A stretch of 64,000 nucleotides of DNA from Promicromonospora sp042731755 (GCF_042731755.1 NZ_JBHWLR010000007.1:267246-331245); one strand, 5' to 3'. Numbered from the stretch's first letter, positions 17,151 through 26,591 are shown. Notes: generated from the sequence alone by a model not told the origin. Numbers and translations are program-made.

Positions 17151-18187
17151 CAACCATGGCGGAACGAACGCACACCACCGGCGGCGCCGCGGAGCAGGCG
17201 TCGGGCACCCAGACGCTGTCGCTCGGCAAGGCGATCAACGAGGGCCTGCGCGCCGCGATGCGGCGCGACGACAAGGTCATGCTCATGGGCGAGGACATCG
17301 GCCCCCTGGGCGGTGTCTTCCGCGTGACCGACGGCCTGCAGGCGGAGTTCGGCGAGCGGCGGGTCGTGGACACCCCGCTGGCGGAGTCCGGCATCGTCGG
17401 CACCGCCATCGGCCTGGCCATGCGCGGCTACCGGCCCGTCTGCGAGATCCAGTTCGACGGGTTCGTCTTCCCGGCGTTCAACCAGATCACCACGCAGCTC
17501 TCCAAGATCCACAACCGGACGCGCGGCGCGGTGCAGATGCCCGTCGTCATCCGCATCCCCTACGGCGGCGGCATCGGCGGCGTCGAGCACCACGGCGAGA
17601 GCCCGGAGGCGCTGTTCGCGCACACCGCCGGACTGCGCGTGGTCTCGCCGAGCACCCCGCAGGACGCGTACACGATGATCCAGGAGGCCATCGCCTCCCC
17701 GGACCCCGTGATCTACTTCGAGCCGAAGAGCCGCTACTGGGGCAAGGGCGCGGTCGACCTCGACGCCCCGCTGGGCGCCGACACGCTCAACGCCGCGCAG
17801 GTGGTCCGCCAGGGCACCGACGTCACGCTCGTCGCCTACGGGCCGTCCGTCGTGACCGCGCTCAAGACCGCCGACGCGCTCGCGGAGGAGGGCCGGTCCG
17901 CCGAGGTGATCGACCTGCGCGCCATCTCGCCGATCGACACCGCGGCCGTGGTGGCGAGCGTGCGCAAGACGGGGCGCTGCGTCGTGATCCACGAGGCCCC
18001 CGTGTTCTTCGGCGCCGGCGCCGAGATCGCGGCCCGGGTCACGGAGGAGTGCTTCTACGCGCTGGAGGCGCCCGTGCTGCGCGTGGGCGGCTTCCACACC
18101 CCGTACCCCGTGGCCAAGCACGAGCACGAGTACCTGCCCAGCGTGGACCGTGTGCTCGACGCCGTCGACCGTGCCTTCGCGCACTGA
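17147..18187 (+). CDS. pdhB: 2-oxoacid dehydrogenase E1 beta subunit
   Basis: A 346-residue transketolase-like E1 beta subunit. It shows MGEDIGPLGGVFRVTDGL with the conserved Glu that activates TPP, the phosphate-site region DTPLAESGIVGTAIGLAMRG, and the C-terminal transketolase domain (LVAYGPSVVTALKTADAL, IDLRAISPIDT). It pairs with E1 alpha in an alpha2beta2 tetramer. ATG 17147 overlaps the E1 alpha stop; another ATG lies three codons later. The first 25 residues are a poorly conserved leader. Eighteen bases separate it from the E2 gene. Confidence 0.94.
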   Translation: MTTMAERTHTTGGAAEQASGTQTLSLGKAINEGLRAAMRRDDKVMLMGEDIGPLGGVFRVTDGLQAEFGERRVVDTPLAESGIVGTAIGLAMRGYRPVCEIQFDGFVFPAFNQITTQLSKIHNRTRGAVQMPVVIRIPYGGGIGGVEHHGESPEALFAHTAGLRVVSPSTPQDAYTMIQEAIASPDPVIYFEPKSRYWGKGAVDLDAPLGADTLNAAQVVRQGTDVTLVAYGPSVVTALKTADALAEEGRSAEVIDLRAISPIDTAAVVASVRKTGRCVVIHEAPVFFGAGAEIAARVTEECFYALEAPVLRVGGFHTPYPVAKHEHEYLPSVDRVLDAVDRAFAH

Positions 18188-18205
18188 CCCAGGAGTGAAC
18201 CGAGA

Positions 18206-19657
18206 GTGAGCTTGAACATCCAGAGGTTCCCGCTCCCCGACGTCGGCGAGGGCCTCACCGAGGCCGAGATCGTCGAGTGGCAGGTCGCCGTGGGCGACAC
18301 CGTCGAGATCAACCAGACGATCGTCGAGATCGAGACGGCGAAGTCGCTCGTCGACCTGCCGTCGCCCTGGAACGGGACCGTCTCCGCACTCCTCGTCGAG
18401 TCGGGCACCACCGTCGACGTCGGCACCCCGATCATCGAGATCACGGTGTCCGACGGCGCCGGCGCGCCCGCCCCCGCGTCGAACGGCACCTCGTCCGCGG
18501 CGGCTGCCGCGGGCGCCGCGGAGGAGAGCTCCGGGTCCGTGCTCGTCGGCTACGGCACCGCCGAGGCCAAGGCGAGCGGACGTCGCCGCCGGCACCAGGT
18601 GGCGGCGGCCGCCACGACGGCGGCTCCGGTCGCGGCCGTGACCGCCCCGCCCGCCCCGGCTCCGGCTCCCGCCCCCGTGGCGGCCCCGCCGGCTCCGGCG
18701 CCCGCCCCGGTGGCGGCCCCGCCGTCGGACACCGGGACGACGACGGCCGCACGCGCCCGCGTGCTCGCCAAGCCGCCCGTCCGCAAGCTCGCCAAGGACC
18801 TGGGCGTGGACCTGGCGGGCGTGCACGCGTCGGGTCCCGGCGGCATCGTGACGCGCGAGGACGTGGTCGGCCATGCCGAGCGCTCCTCGGTGCAGAAGCT
18901 GACCAGCTACCCGGACGACGAGCCGTGGCTCGCCCAGGGCGTCGTCTCACCGGACGGGCGTCAGACGCGCGTCCCGGTGCGGTCCGTGCGCAAGCGCACG
19001 GCCGAGGCCATGGTGGCCAGCGCCTTCACCGCGCCGCACGTGACGGTGCTGCACACCGTCGACGTCAGCAAGACGATGAAGCTCGTGGCCCGGCTCAAGG
19101 AGGACCGCGACTTCACGGACGTCAAGGTGACGCCCCTGCTCGTGGCCGCCAAGGCGGTGCTGCTCGCCGTGAAGCGGCACCCGCAGATCAACGCCTCGTG
19201 GGACGACGCCGCCCAGGAGATCGTCTACAAGCACTACGTGAACCTGGGCATCGCCGCGGCCACCCCGCGGGGGCTCGTGGTGCCGAACATCAAGGACGCG
19301 CACACGCTCGACCTGCTCGGCATCGCCAAGGCGCTCGCAGTGCTGACGGCGACGGCGCGGGCCGGGCGCACCTCGGTCACGGACATGTCCGACGGCACCA
19401 TCACCATCACCAACCTGGGTGTCTTCGGCATCGACACGGGTACGCCGATCCTCAACCCGGGGGAGTCGGGCATCCTCGCCTTCGGCGCGATCCGCAAGCA
19501 GCCGTGGGTGCACAAGGGCAAGGTGAAGCCGCGCTGGGTGACCACGCTGAGCTTCAGCTTCGACCACCGGCTGGCCGACGGCGAGCTGGGCGCCCGGTTC
19601 CTGTCCGACGTCGCGCGGGTGCTCGAGGACCCCTCGCACGGCCTCGTCTGGAGCTGA
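18206..19657 (+). CDS. pdhC: Dihydrolipoamide acyltransferase (E2)
   Basis: A 483-residue E2. Domains in order: one lipoyl domain (residues 5-80, lipoylated Lys46 in ETAKSLVDLPS), a long Ala/Pro linker (about 85-185) with repeated APAPA, a peripheral subunit-binding domain (RKLAKDLGVDLAGVHASG, about 190-225), and the acyltransferase domain (250-483) with active-site His454 and Asp458 in DHRLADGE. It accepts the acyl group from E1 and passes it to CoA. No E3 gene is in the operon, so lipoamide dehydrogenase must come from elsewhere. A perfect hairpin ends the operon. Confidence 0.95.
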   Translation: MSLNIQRFPLPDVGEGLTEAEIVEWQVAVGDTVEINQTIVEIETAKSLVDLPSPWNGTVSALLVESGTTVDVGTPIIEITVSDGAGAPAPASNGTSSAAAAAGAAEESSGSVLVGYGTAEAKASGRRRRHQVAAAATTAAPVAAVTAPPAPAPAPAPVAAPPAPAPAPVAAPPSDTGTTTAARARVLAKPPVRKLAKDLGVDLAGVHASGPGGIVTREDVVGHAERSSVQKLTSYPDDEPWLAQGVVSPDGRQTRVPVRSVRKRTAEAMVASAFTAPHVTVLHTVDVSKTMKLVARLKEDRDFTDVKVTPLLVAAKAVLLAVKRHPQINASWDDAAQEIVYKHYVNLGIAAATPRGLVVPNIKDAHTLDLLGIAKALAVLTATARAGRTSVTDMSDGTITITNLGVFGIDTGTPILNPGESGILAFGAIRKQPWVHKGKVKPRWVTTLSFSFDHRLADGELGARFLSDVARVLEDPSHGLVWS

Positions 19658-19671
19658 CCCGCACCACCCAG

Positions 19672-19719
19672 AACGTGTCAGACCCCCAGGTCACCCGTGA
19701 CCTGGGGGTCTGACACGTT
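19672..19719 (+). terminator. Perfect 23-bp-stem hairpin after the dehydrogenase operon
   Basis: Arms 19672-19694 and 19697-19719 are exact complements with a two-base loop, followed by a short T-run (gttt). It begins 15 bases after the E2 stop. Convergent with whiB7, so it may act from both sides. Confidence 0.85.
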
Positions 19720-19886
19720 TCGCAGGCCCTTGCCCTGGAACGATCCAAGACGTGGCGCGGCCGGAGCAGTGCGCCTGCCCGGATCGGTCCGGGCGATCCG
19801 CGGTACGGGCGGGCGCACTGCTCCGACAGTCACGGCGGCCGGACTCGGCCGCCGTGCCCCGGGCGACGTCTGGTGCTACGCGGCCG

Positions 19887-20168
19887 TCACGCCACGCGCA
19901 TGCCACCGATCGAGCGCGGGCGTCCACGACGACGCTTGCGGCTGCGTACGGTGCCGTCCACGACGATCTCTCCGCCCCACACGCCCCACGGCTCGCGGCG
20001 CGCGAGAGCGCCCGCCAGGCACTGCGCCTTGAGCGGGCAGGCGGCGCAGGCGCGCTTCGCCTCCTCGAGGTCCGCCGGATGCTCCGCGAACCAGAGCTCG
20101 GGCTGTTCCGAGCACGGCACGGAGTCGTCGGTCTCGGTGATGATGTTCGCGAGGTCCACACTGGTCAC
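19887..20168 (-). CDS. whiB7: WhiB7-type transcriptional regulator
   Basis: A 93-residue Wbl protein. Four cysteines that bind a 4Fe-4S cluster are at 19, 41, 44 and 50, with WF at 26-27. The turn EPWGVWGGE (residues 59-67) and a C-terminal basic AT-hook with RRGRPR are the mark of WhiB7 rather than other Wbl classes. WhiB7 binds the sigma-A subunit and activates intrinsic antibiotic-resistance genes at promoters with an AT-rich tract upstream of -35; it also activates its own gene. An AT-rich tract lies upstream at about 20203-20243, as expected for autoregulation. The GTG start has no clear Shine-Dalgarno site and the leader is short compared with the long leaders of mycobacterial whiB7. 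Confidence 0.87.
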   Translation of the reverse strand: MTSVDLANIITETDDSVPCSEQPELWFAEHPADLEEAKRACAACPLKAQCLAGALARREPWGVWGGEIVVDGTVRSRKRRRGRPRSIGGMRVA

Positions 20169-20202
20169 AACGCAGAAGAGGGCTAAAGGGTTGGGTTTGG
20201 TG

Positions 20203-20243
20203 CATAATCCCTCCCAACTTTTCCTGAATTTCTTCGAAAGTCC
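20203..20243 (-). promoter_or_regulatory. AT-rich promoter region of whiB7
   Basis: Read on the minus strand this stretch contains cgaagaaattcaggaaaag followed by gggattatgc. It is the only markedly AT-rich segment within several kb and lies 35-75 bases upstream of whiB7. WhiB7-dependent promoters need an AT-rich tract next to the -35 box. Exact -35 and -10 boxes are not clear to me. Confidence 0.5.
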
Positions 20244-20326
20244 CGGTGGCGGTATGCCCGCGGTGTGGTCAACGGGATGCCCGCAGGCGGTCAGAACCGC
20301 TGCCCGGCGCGCCTAGGCTGGACCGT

Positions 20327-22372
20327 GTGACACCCACCGACGCCCGGAACGGGACGAGCAGAACCGCCCGGAAGAGCACCGAGAGCGGCCCGACCAGCCC
20401 CTCGTGGCTCGGCCTGGCCCTGCCGGTGGCAGGGCTCGTGGCGCTGGCCGCCCTCCTCGCGGCCGGCGCGTTCTCCGGGGCGTTCACCGCGTTCGCCAAC
20501 TTCGCCGACCCGGGCGTGCTGGTGCGGTGGGGCGTGCCCGTCGCCACCGTGACCACCGAGCTGGCCGTGGCCGCGACCGTCGGTGCGCTGGCGCTGGCCG
20601 CCTGGGTGCTGCCGCGCGGGCCGCTCGTGGACCGCGCGATCGGGGTCGCGGGCGTCGCCGCCGGGGTGTGGACCGTCGCGGCGCTGGTGCAGCTCGTGCT
20701 GCGGTTCTCGTGGTCCACGTACCTGCCCCTGGACTCGCCGACGTTCGGCCCGGCCCTGATGGAGTACGTCTCGACCATCCCGGTGGGCCGTACCTACCTG
20801 GGCATCGTGATCGTCGCCGCGCTCACCGCGGCCGTCGCGCTCCTCGTGCGGGGCCCGGTGGGCGCCCTGTGCACGATGGCGCTGCCGCTGGTCGCCCTCG
20901 GCATGCAGTCCTCCACGGGCCACGCGGCCGGTGCGGCCAGCCACGACCTCGCGATCTCGGCCCTGTTCCTGCACCTGGGCGGCGCCGCCCTCTGGATCGG
21001 CGGGCTGGCCGCGATCGTCCTCGTCGGGCTGCGGTACGCCGCGACCGCCGACGTGATCCGGCGGTACTCCGCGATCGCGATCTGGTGCTTCGCCGCCGTC
21101 GCCGTCTCCGGCCTGGTCAGCGCCTGGATCCGGATCGGGTCGCTCGACCAGCTCGGCACCGACTACGGCATCCTGATCGTGGTCAAGGCCGTGCTGCTGA
21201 TCGTGCTGGGCGGCCTGGGCTGGCTGCACCGCAGCACCGTCGTGGCGCGCCTGTCCGCCGGCACCACGCGGAACGTGGCGATCGGCCTGTTCTGGCGCCT
21301 CGCGGCGGTGGAGGTCGCCGTGATGGGCGCCGTGTCCGGCGTGGCGGTCGCCCTCGGCTCCACGGCGCCCCCCGTGCCCGACGACGCGATCACGGACCCG
21401 ACCCCGGCCGAGATCGTCACCGGCCACCCGCTGCCGCCCGAGCCGACGGTGCTGCGGTGGCTCACCGAGTTCCAGTGGGACGTCATCGTGGCGTTCGCCT
21501 GCGCGGCCGCCCTCATCGTGTACGTCCGGTGGGCGCTCCGGCTGCGCAGGCGCGGCGACGCGTGGCCGGTGGGGCGCACCGTCTCCTGGTGCCTCGGCAT
21601 CGTGACCCTCTTCTGGGCCACGAACGGCGGCGCGGCCGTCTACGGCCACGTGCTGTTCAGCGCGCACATGGTCCAGCACATGATCTTGGCCATGGTGGTG
21701 CCGATCTTCCTCGTGCTGGCCGCGCCGATCACGCTGCTCGCCCGGGCCGTCCCCGCACGCAAGGACGAGTCCCGGGGACCCCGCGAGTGGGTCCTGCTGC
21801 TGGTGCACTCGGCCTGGGGCCGCTTCCTCGCGAACCCGATCGTGGCCGCCGTCCTGTTCGCCGGCGGGATGATCGTCTTCTACTTCACGCCCCTGTTCGA
21901 GCTGGCCCTGACCACGTACGCGGGCCACCTGTGGATGATCCTGCACTTCACGCTCGTGGGGTATCTCTTCGCGAACGCGCTGATCGGCGTCGACCCGGGC
22001 CCGTCCCGGCCCGGCTACCCGATGCGCCTCGTGCTGCTGTTCGCCACCATGGCGTTCCACGCGTTCTTCGGCGTCACGCTGACGTCGGGCACGGCTCTGC
22101 TCGTCCCCGACTGGTTCGGGCTCATGGGCCGCCCGTGGGGACCGAGCGCGATCGTGGACCAGCAGAAGGGCGGCGCGGTCGCGTGGGGCATCGGCGAGCT
22201 GCCGACGCTGCTGCTCGCCGTCGGCGTCGCGATCTCCTGGACCAAGTCCGACGCGCGCGAGGCCCGGCGCACGGACCGCAAGGCGGAGCGGGACGGCGAC
22301 GCCGAGCTGGAGGCGTACAACGAGATGCTCGCCAAGAAGGCGGAGGAGGCGGCGCGGCGCGGGGAGGGCTGA
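20327..22372 (+). CDS. CopD-CtaG fusion: copper resistance D / cytochrome oxidase assembly membrane protein
   Basis: A 681-residue membrane protein. The N-terminal half has about eight to nine membrane segments and contains a CopD domain (HDLAISALFLHLGGAALWIGG, about residues 205-310). The C-terminal half is a CtaG/caa3 assembly domain (HVLFSAHMVQHMILAMVVPIFLVLAAPITLL, HLWMILHFTLVGYLFANALIG), rich in membrane His and Met that could bind copper. The likely role is copper delivery to cytochrome c oxidase. The fusion is common in actinobacteria. GTG 20327 is chosen because TAGGCT at 20314-20319 ends 7 bases before it, a leaderless promoter. It is divergent from whiB7. Confidence 0.88.
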   Translation: MTPTDARNGTSRTARKSTESGPTSPSWLGLALPVAGLVALAALLAAGAFSGAFTAFANFADPGVLVRWGVPVATVTTELAVAATVGALALAAWVLPRGPLVDRAIGVAGVAAGVWTVAALVQLVLRFSWSTYLPLDSPTFGPALMEYVSTIPVGRTYLGIVIVAALTAAVALLVRGPVGALCTMALPLVALGMQSSTGHAAGAASHDLAISALFLHLGGAALWIGGLAAIVLVGLRYAATADVIRRYSAIAIWCFAAVAVSGLVSAWIRIGSLDQLGTDYGILIVVKAVLLIVLGGLGWLHRSTVVARLSAGTTRNVAIGLFWRLAAVEVAVMGAVSGVAVALGSTAPPVPDDAITDPTPAEIVTGHPLPPEPTVLRWLTEFQWDVIVAFACAAALIVYVRWALRLRRRGDAWPVGRTVSWCLGIVTLFWATNGGAAVYGHVLFSAHMVQHMILAMVVPIFLVLAAPITLLARAVPARKDESRGPREWVLLLVHSAWGRFLANPIVAAVLFAGGMIVFYFTPLFELALTTYAGHLWMILHFTLVGYLFANALIGVDPGPSRPGYPMRLVLLFATMAFHAFFGVTLTSGTALLVPDWFGLMGRPWGPSAIVDQQKGGAVAWGIGELPTLLLAVGVAISWTKSDAREARRTDRKAERDGDAELEAYNEMLAKKAEEAARRGEG

Positions 22373-22420
22373 CCGCGTAAATCCGTGCCCGGCCGCGTTC
22401 CGGCGTGATAGGACGGCCGC

Positions 22421-24598
22421 GTGAGCGAATCTCCGCAGAACCCGCAGACCCCGTTCCACGACCTCGACCGGTACGTGGCGATCCCGCGCCTCACCGGCCT
22501 CACCGCCAGTCCGGACGGCACCCGTCTCGTCGCCACCCTGCAGACGCTCGACGGTGAGCGCACGGCCTACCGGACCGCCCTCTGGGAGGTGGACCCGGCG
22601 GGCGAGGCACCGGCACGGCGGCTGACCCGGTCCGCGAAGGGCGAGTCGTCCGCCGTGTTCACGCGGTCCGGCGACGTCCTGTTCACCTCGGCCCGGCCCG
22701 ACCCCGACGGCAAGGACGCCGACGAGCCCCGGTCGGCCCTCTGGCTCCTGCCGGCGGGCGGCGGCGAGGCCCGCGTGATCGCGTCCCCGCAGAGCGGCGT
22801 CTCCGGCCCGCTCGCGGCGCGGGACGCCGACACGGTGAGCGTCGGCGCGAGCCTCCTGCCCTCCGCGAAGGACCTGGCGCAGGACGCCGAGCTCCGCAAG
22901 GCCCGCAAGGACCAGAAGGTCTCGGCGATCCTGCACAGCGGTTACCCCGTGCGGCTGTGGGACCACGACCTGGGCCCGGATCAGGAGCGTCGTCTGGTGG
23001 GCGACCTCGCGTCGCTCGTGGACGAGCCGGCGGCGCCGCTGCCGAAGGCCCCGCGTGCCGAGGGCGCCGCGCCGGCGGCCGACGAGGCGACGCCGGGCAA
23101 GCACCTCGACCTGCGTGACCTCACCGGTGCGGGCAAGCACCTGACGGACCACGCCGCGGACCTGTCCGCCGACGGCAGGACCCTCGTCACCACCTGGAGC
23201 GTGAGCGACCCCGGCGCGGCCGTGCGCGGCACCCTGGTCGTGCACGACACCGCCACCGGCGAGCGGCGCGTCCTGGTGGACGACCCGGACGCCGACACCG
23301 GCGCGCCGCGCATCTCGCCCGACGGCGCCTGGGTGGCCTACGTGACCGAGTCGATCTCGTCCCCGGACGAGGCGCCCGTGGTCCGCCTCGCCCTCGTGCC
23401 GACGGACGGCTCCGCGGAGCCGGTGGTCCTCGCGGACGACTGGGACCGCTGGCCCGGCCGCCCCACCTGGCTCCCGGACGGCAGCGGCCTGCTGGTCCAG
23501 GCGGACGACGACGGCCGGGGCCCGGTCTTCCTGCTCACGTTCTCGGGGGCGCTGCCCGGCGCCAACGTGGTCGTCGAGAAGGTGACGTCGGACGACGCCG
23601 TCTTCTCCGACCTGAACGTCACCCCCGACGGCGCGACCCTCTTCGCCCTGCGCAGCTCCTACGCGGCGCCCGCCGAGCCGGTCCGCGTCGACCTCGCGGC
23701 GTTCGTCGCGTCCGGTTCCGCGGGGGAGCGGACGCCGGTCGCGGCGACCCTGCTGCGCTCGCCGGTGCCGGCCCCGGCCCTGCCGGGCACCCTGACCGAG
23801 GTCGAGACCACCGCCGAGGACGGCACGCGCGTGCGCGCCTGGCTGGCGCTGCCCGCCGACGTCGGCCCGGACGCCAAGGCCCCGCTCCTGCTGTGGATCC
23901 ACGGCGGACCGCTGGGCTCCTGGAACGCGTGGAGCTGGCGCTGGAACCCGTGGCTGATGGTCGCCCAGGGCTACGCCGTGCTGCTGCCGGACCCCGCGCT
24001 GTCGACCGGGTACGGCCAGGAGTTCGTGCAGCGCGGCTGGGGTGCCTGGGGCGGGGCGCCGTTCACGGACCTCATGGCGATCACGGACGCCGCGGAGGCG
24101 CTGCCCGAGATCGACGAGACCCGCACGGCCGCGATGGGCGGCTCGTTCGGCGGCTACATGGCCAACTGGGTGGCCGGGCACACCGACCGGTTCCAGGCCG
24201 TCGTGACGCACGCGAGCCTGTGGGCGCTGGACCAGTTCGGCCCCACCACGGACGCCTCGTTCTACTGGGCGCGCGAGATGACGCCCGAGATGGCGCTGGA
24301 GAACAGCCCGCACCTGTCGGTGGGCGAGATCCGCACCCCGATGCTCGTGATCCACGGCGACAAGGACTACCGCGTCCCGGTGGGCGAGGGCCTGCGCCTG
24401 TGGTTCGAGCTGCTCACGAAGTCGGGCCTCCCGGCGTCCGACGACGGCGAGACGGTGCACCGGTTCCTGTACTACCCGGACGAGAACCACTGGATCCTGA
24501 CCCCGCAGAACGCCAAGGTCTGGTACCAGGTGGTCTCGGCGTTCCTCGCCGAGCGGGTGCTCGGGGAGACGCCCGAGCTACCGGCGACGCTCGGCTGA
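22421..24598 (+). CDS. S9 family prolyl oligopeptidase-type peptidase
   Basis: A 725-residue serine peptidase of family S9 (acylaminoacyl-peptidase/dipeptidyl aminopeptidase type). The first 450 residues form a beta-propeller with WD/PD40-like repeats (AGDVLFTSARPDPDG, ISPDGAWVAYV, VTPDGATLFALR). The C-terminal catalytic domain has LLLWIHGGPLGSWNAW (oxyanion), GGSFGGYMAN with Ser574, VIHGDKDYRVPV with Asp, and His in DENHWI. No signal peptide is seen, so it acts in the cytoplasm on short peptides. GTG 22421 follows a TAGGAC box by 6 bases. Confidence 0.93.
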   Translation: MSESPQNPQTPFHDLDRYVAIPRLTGLTASPDGTRLVATLQTLDGERTAYRTALWEVDPAGEAPARRLTRSAKGESSAVFTRSGDVLFTSARPDPDGKDADEPRSALWLLPAGGGEARVIASPQSGVSGPLAARDADTVSVGASLLPSAKDLAQDAELRKARKDQKVSAILHSGYPVRLWDHDLGPDQERRLVGDLASLVDEPAAPLPKAPRAEGAAPAADEATPGKHLDLRDLTGAGKHLTDHAADLSADGRTLVTTWSVSDPGAAVRGTLVVHDTATGERRVLVDDPDADTGAPRISPDGAWVAYVTESISSPDEAPVVRLALVPTDGSAEPVVLADDWDRWPGRPTWLPDGSGLLVQADDDGRGPVFLLTFSGALPGANVVVEKVTSDDAVFSDLNVTPDGATLFALRSSYAAPAEPVRVDLAAFVASGSAGERTPVAATLLRSPVPAPALPGTLTEVETTAEDGTRVRAWLALPADVGPDAKAPLLLWIHGGPLGSWNAWSWRWNPWLMVAQGYAVLLPDPALSTGYGQEFVQRGWGAWGGAPFTDLMAITDAAEALPEIDETRTAAMGGSFGGYMANWVAGHTDRFQAVVTHASLWALDQFGPTTDASFYWAREMTPEMALENSPHLSVGEIRTPMLVIHGDKDYRVPVGEGLRLWFELLTKSGLPASDDGETVHRFLYYPDENHWILTPQNAKVWYQVVSAFLAERVLGETPELPATLG

Positions 24599-24670
24599 CC
24601 GAGCGTTGCGCCGGGGTGGAGCGGGCGCTCGGCGTCCGCTCTGCTCCGGCGCCCGGGCCGGTTCCGGGTG

Positions 24671-25015
24671 TCAGCCCGCCCGGACGGCGCCGACGACGCG
24701 CACGCGCACCGCGACGTCGTTGATCTCCTCGGGGATCTTGTCCACGAGACGGGCGTCCGTCACGTTGACCTGCAGCACCCAGCTACCGCCGGGTCCTGCC
24801 ACCTGCTCGACAAGCTCGTCCTCGGAGAGAACTTCGACCGGCGACCTGCCGGACGTGCCGGGCTGTGCTTGCTTTCGAGCGGGGTGCTCACGTGGTGGCT
24901 GGCTGATTGACGCCGTGAACTCTGGGGCGACGCCAACCCCGATCACACCGTCGAGCCCAGTCACTTTTTCCCGCAATGCGGCTTTTGCCGACCGAGCCTC
25001 GTCGAGTGTTGCCAT
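24671..25015 (-). CDS. Small protein resembling the N-terminal domain of the neighbouring protease
   Basis: A 114-residue protein. ATG 25015 is chosen because AGGAGGTGAT lies just upstream; the frame stays open to 25189 without support. The last 50 residues (WVLQVNVTDARLVDKIPEEI, then NDVAVRVRVVGAVRAG) match in pattern residues 62-102 of the protease gene upstream (FGIAVRYRL, ARSIVRKVSAEIGPTADIRR). Both have GVIGVGV/LALGLV before this block. So it looks like a stand-alone copy of the protease's N-terminal beta-alpha-beta domain. It follows the protease gene on the same strand after 262 bases. A regulatory or inhibitory partner is possible; I cannot assign a function. Confidence 0.6.
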   Translation of the reverse strand: MATLDEARSAKAALREKVTGLDGVIGVGVAPEFTASISQPPREHPARKQAQPGTSGRSPVEVLSEDELVEQVAGPGGSWVLQVNVTDARLVDKIPEEINDVAVRVRVVGAVRAG

Positions 25016-25277
25016 CCCGATCACCTCCTGGTCATCCATTGTGTCCCCCGTGTCTACCCCCTTCCACCGGGACCGAAAGGGCCTGCGGGACCCACTTCGG
25101 CACCTCGGACAGCGCCGCAGGTCAGCCGGGTTGTAGGCCGCGACGCGCCGCGCCGACACGCCCATCGCGCCGATCGCCGATCGCGACACGCCCGGCGGGG
25201 GAAACGCTGGTGCGCATGCCGAACATCACCCGAGGGCTCCCGGGCCCGCCCCGGGTGGAGGCAGGCCGTCGCGGACC

Positions 25278-26333
25278 TCATGCGAACGGATGGGCCTGCT
25301 CCCTCGCCAGCTCCACACCCAGTATCTCAAGGACCTGGTCGATCGGGTTGGCGTACGTGAGCCCCTTCCCGCTGCGGCCGCCCGACTCGGACCCGGCGAA
25401 GAGCAGACCGATGGCCACGCCGTCCTCCCGGTAGACGAGCGCGCCCGAGTCCCCGCCCCGGGAGAACGGCCCGTCGTCGAGGCACTCGATCTCGATCTGG
25501 TCGTCGAAGGTGAGGGCGCCGAGGTCCTCGTAGCCGACGATGACGTCGTCCAGCTCGATGGCCGTGACCCGCCCGCGCGTGGTCGCCGTGGTCCGGCCCA
25601 CCTTGCCGACGATCTCGCCGCCCAGGGCGCGGGCGGTCTTGACCACGCGCCCGACGGGGTAGTCGAAGCTGACCGGGACCCGGTCGAGGCGCGCGATCGC
25701 GGCGTCCGTGTACGACGGCTCGGCAGAGTCCAGGTCCACCACCTGCGTGAGCTCGCCGATCCGGTCGCCGGGCGCCAGCCCGCCGTCCGCCGGCCCCGGC
25801 TGCAGGACGACGTCGCCGGGCCGCGCCTCGGGCGAGCCGGCCAGCACGTGGTAGTTCGACAGTGCGTACAGGTGGCCGTCGCCGGGCACGGCGCGGGTCA
25901 CGAAGGCACCGAGCGTGCCCGCCGTGACGCCCACGTGGCCGATGGAGATGCCCGGCCGCAGCGGACGGCGCCGGTCGGTGTCGCCGTCCGCCTGCGACGT
26001 CGGCGCGGGCGGACGCGGGCCGAGCTCGCTCACCGGGCGGATGCGACCGGTGCGGCGGATGTCGGCGGTGGGCCCGATCTCCGCCGAGACCTTGCGCACG
26101 ATCGAGCGGGCCCGGGGCATACCGAGCCGGTAGCGGACGGCGATGCCGAACTCGCCGTCGGCCTGCGGCACCAGACCCAGCGCCAGGGTGGGCGCCCGCA
26201 CGGCGTCCGCGGCGTCGGCCTCCGTCTGGGCACCGGGCGACCGCGGTGTCGCCACGGCCCCGTGCTTCTCGGCTAGCTCTCGGGCGAAGGCTGTGAGCTG
26301 CTCCTTCATCTTCCTGGCCTGGTCGCGGTCCAT
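25278..26333 (-). CDS. Trypsin-like serine protease of Nal1-like type, no signal peptide
   Basis: A 351-residue chymotrypsin-fold protease. The catalytic triad can be read as His162 (LSNYHVLAG), Asp210 (YTDAAIARL) and Ser296 (RGGDSGALVY). The first 120 residues form a separate domain (LALGLVPQADGEFGIAVRYR, VSAEIGPTADIRRTGRIRPV). No signal peptide or membrane segment is present, so it should work in the cytoplasm, unlike most trypsin-like proteases. Similar bacterial and plant proteins are called Nal1-like or S1/S64-like peptidases. AGGAG lies upstream of ATG 26333. Such proteases sometimes sit in stress or defence loci, but no effector gene is evident here besides the small companion at 24671-25015. 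Confidence 0.82.
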   Translation of the reverse strand: MDRDQARKMKEQLTAFARELAEKHGAVATPRSPGAQTEADAADAVRAPTLALGLVPQADGEFGIAVRYRLGMPRARSIVRKVSAEIGPTADIRRTGRIRPVSELGPRPPAPTSQADGDTDRRRPLRPGISIGHVGVTAGTLGAFVTRAVPGDGHLYALSNYHVLAGSPEARPGDVVLQPGPADGGLAPGDRIGELTQVVDLDSAEPSYTDAAIARLDRVPVSFDYPVGRVVKTARALGGEIVGKVGRTTATTRGRVTAIELDDVIVGYEDLGALTFDDQIEIECLDDGPFSRGGDSGALVYREDGVAIGLLFAGSESGGRSGKGLTYANPIDQVLEILGVELAREQAHPFA

Positions 26334-26591
26334 GCCCTGATCCTCTCCTCACCCACCAACACGACACGGCAGCAAGTTGGCGACACGCCGATCTGCCCGG
26401 GAAAGTCATCCGATAGACGGATATCGCGCTGCCAGGTTTGCGCGGTACGTTCCTCTGCTACACCCAACCATGGCCGGGTGAAAGCCAGGAAGCCCCGAGG
26501 TGTCACAAAAGATCCTCGGCAGCCTCTTGAAACGTTGGCGGCGTCCGCTTCGGACGCCGAAGGACACGAAACGGCGAGAATGATCGGGACG

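Noticed and set aside
20291..24490. A 1399-codon open frame on the minus strand
   Set aside because: It is the antisense shadow of the CopD-CtaG and S9 peptidase genes; its product is Arg/His/Gly-rich without domains. Long antisense frames are normal at this GC content.
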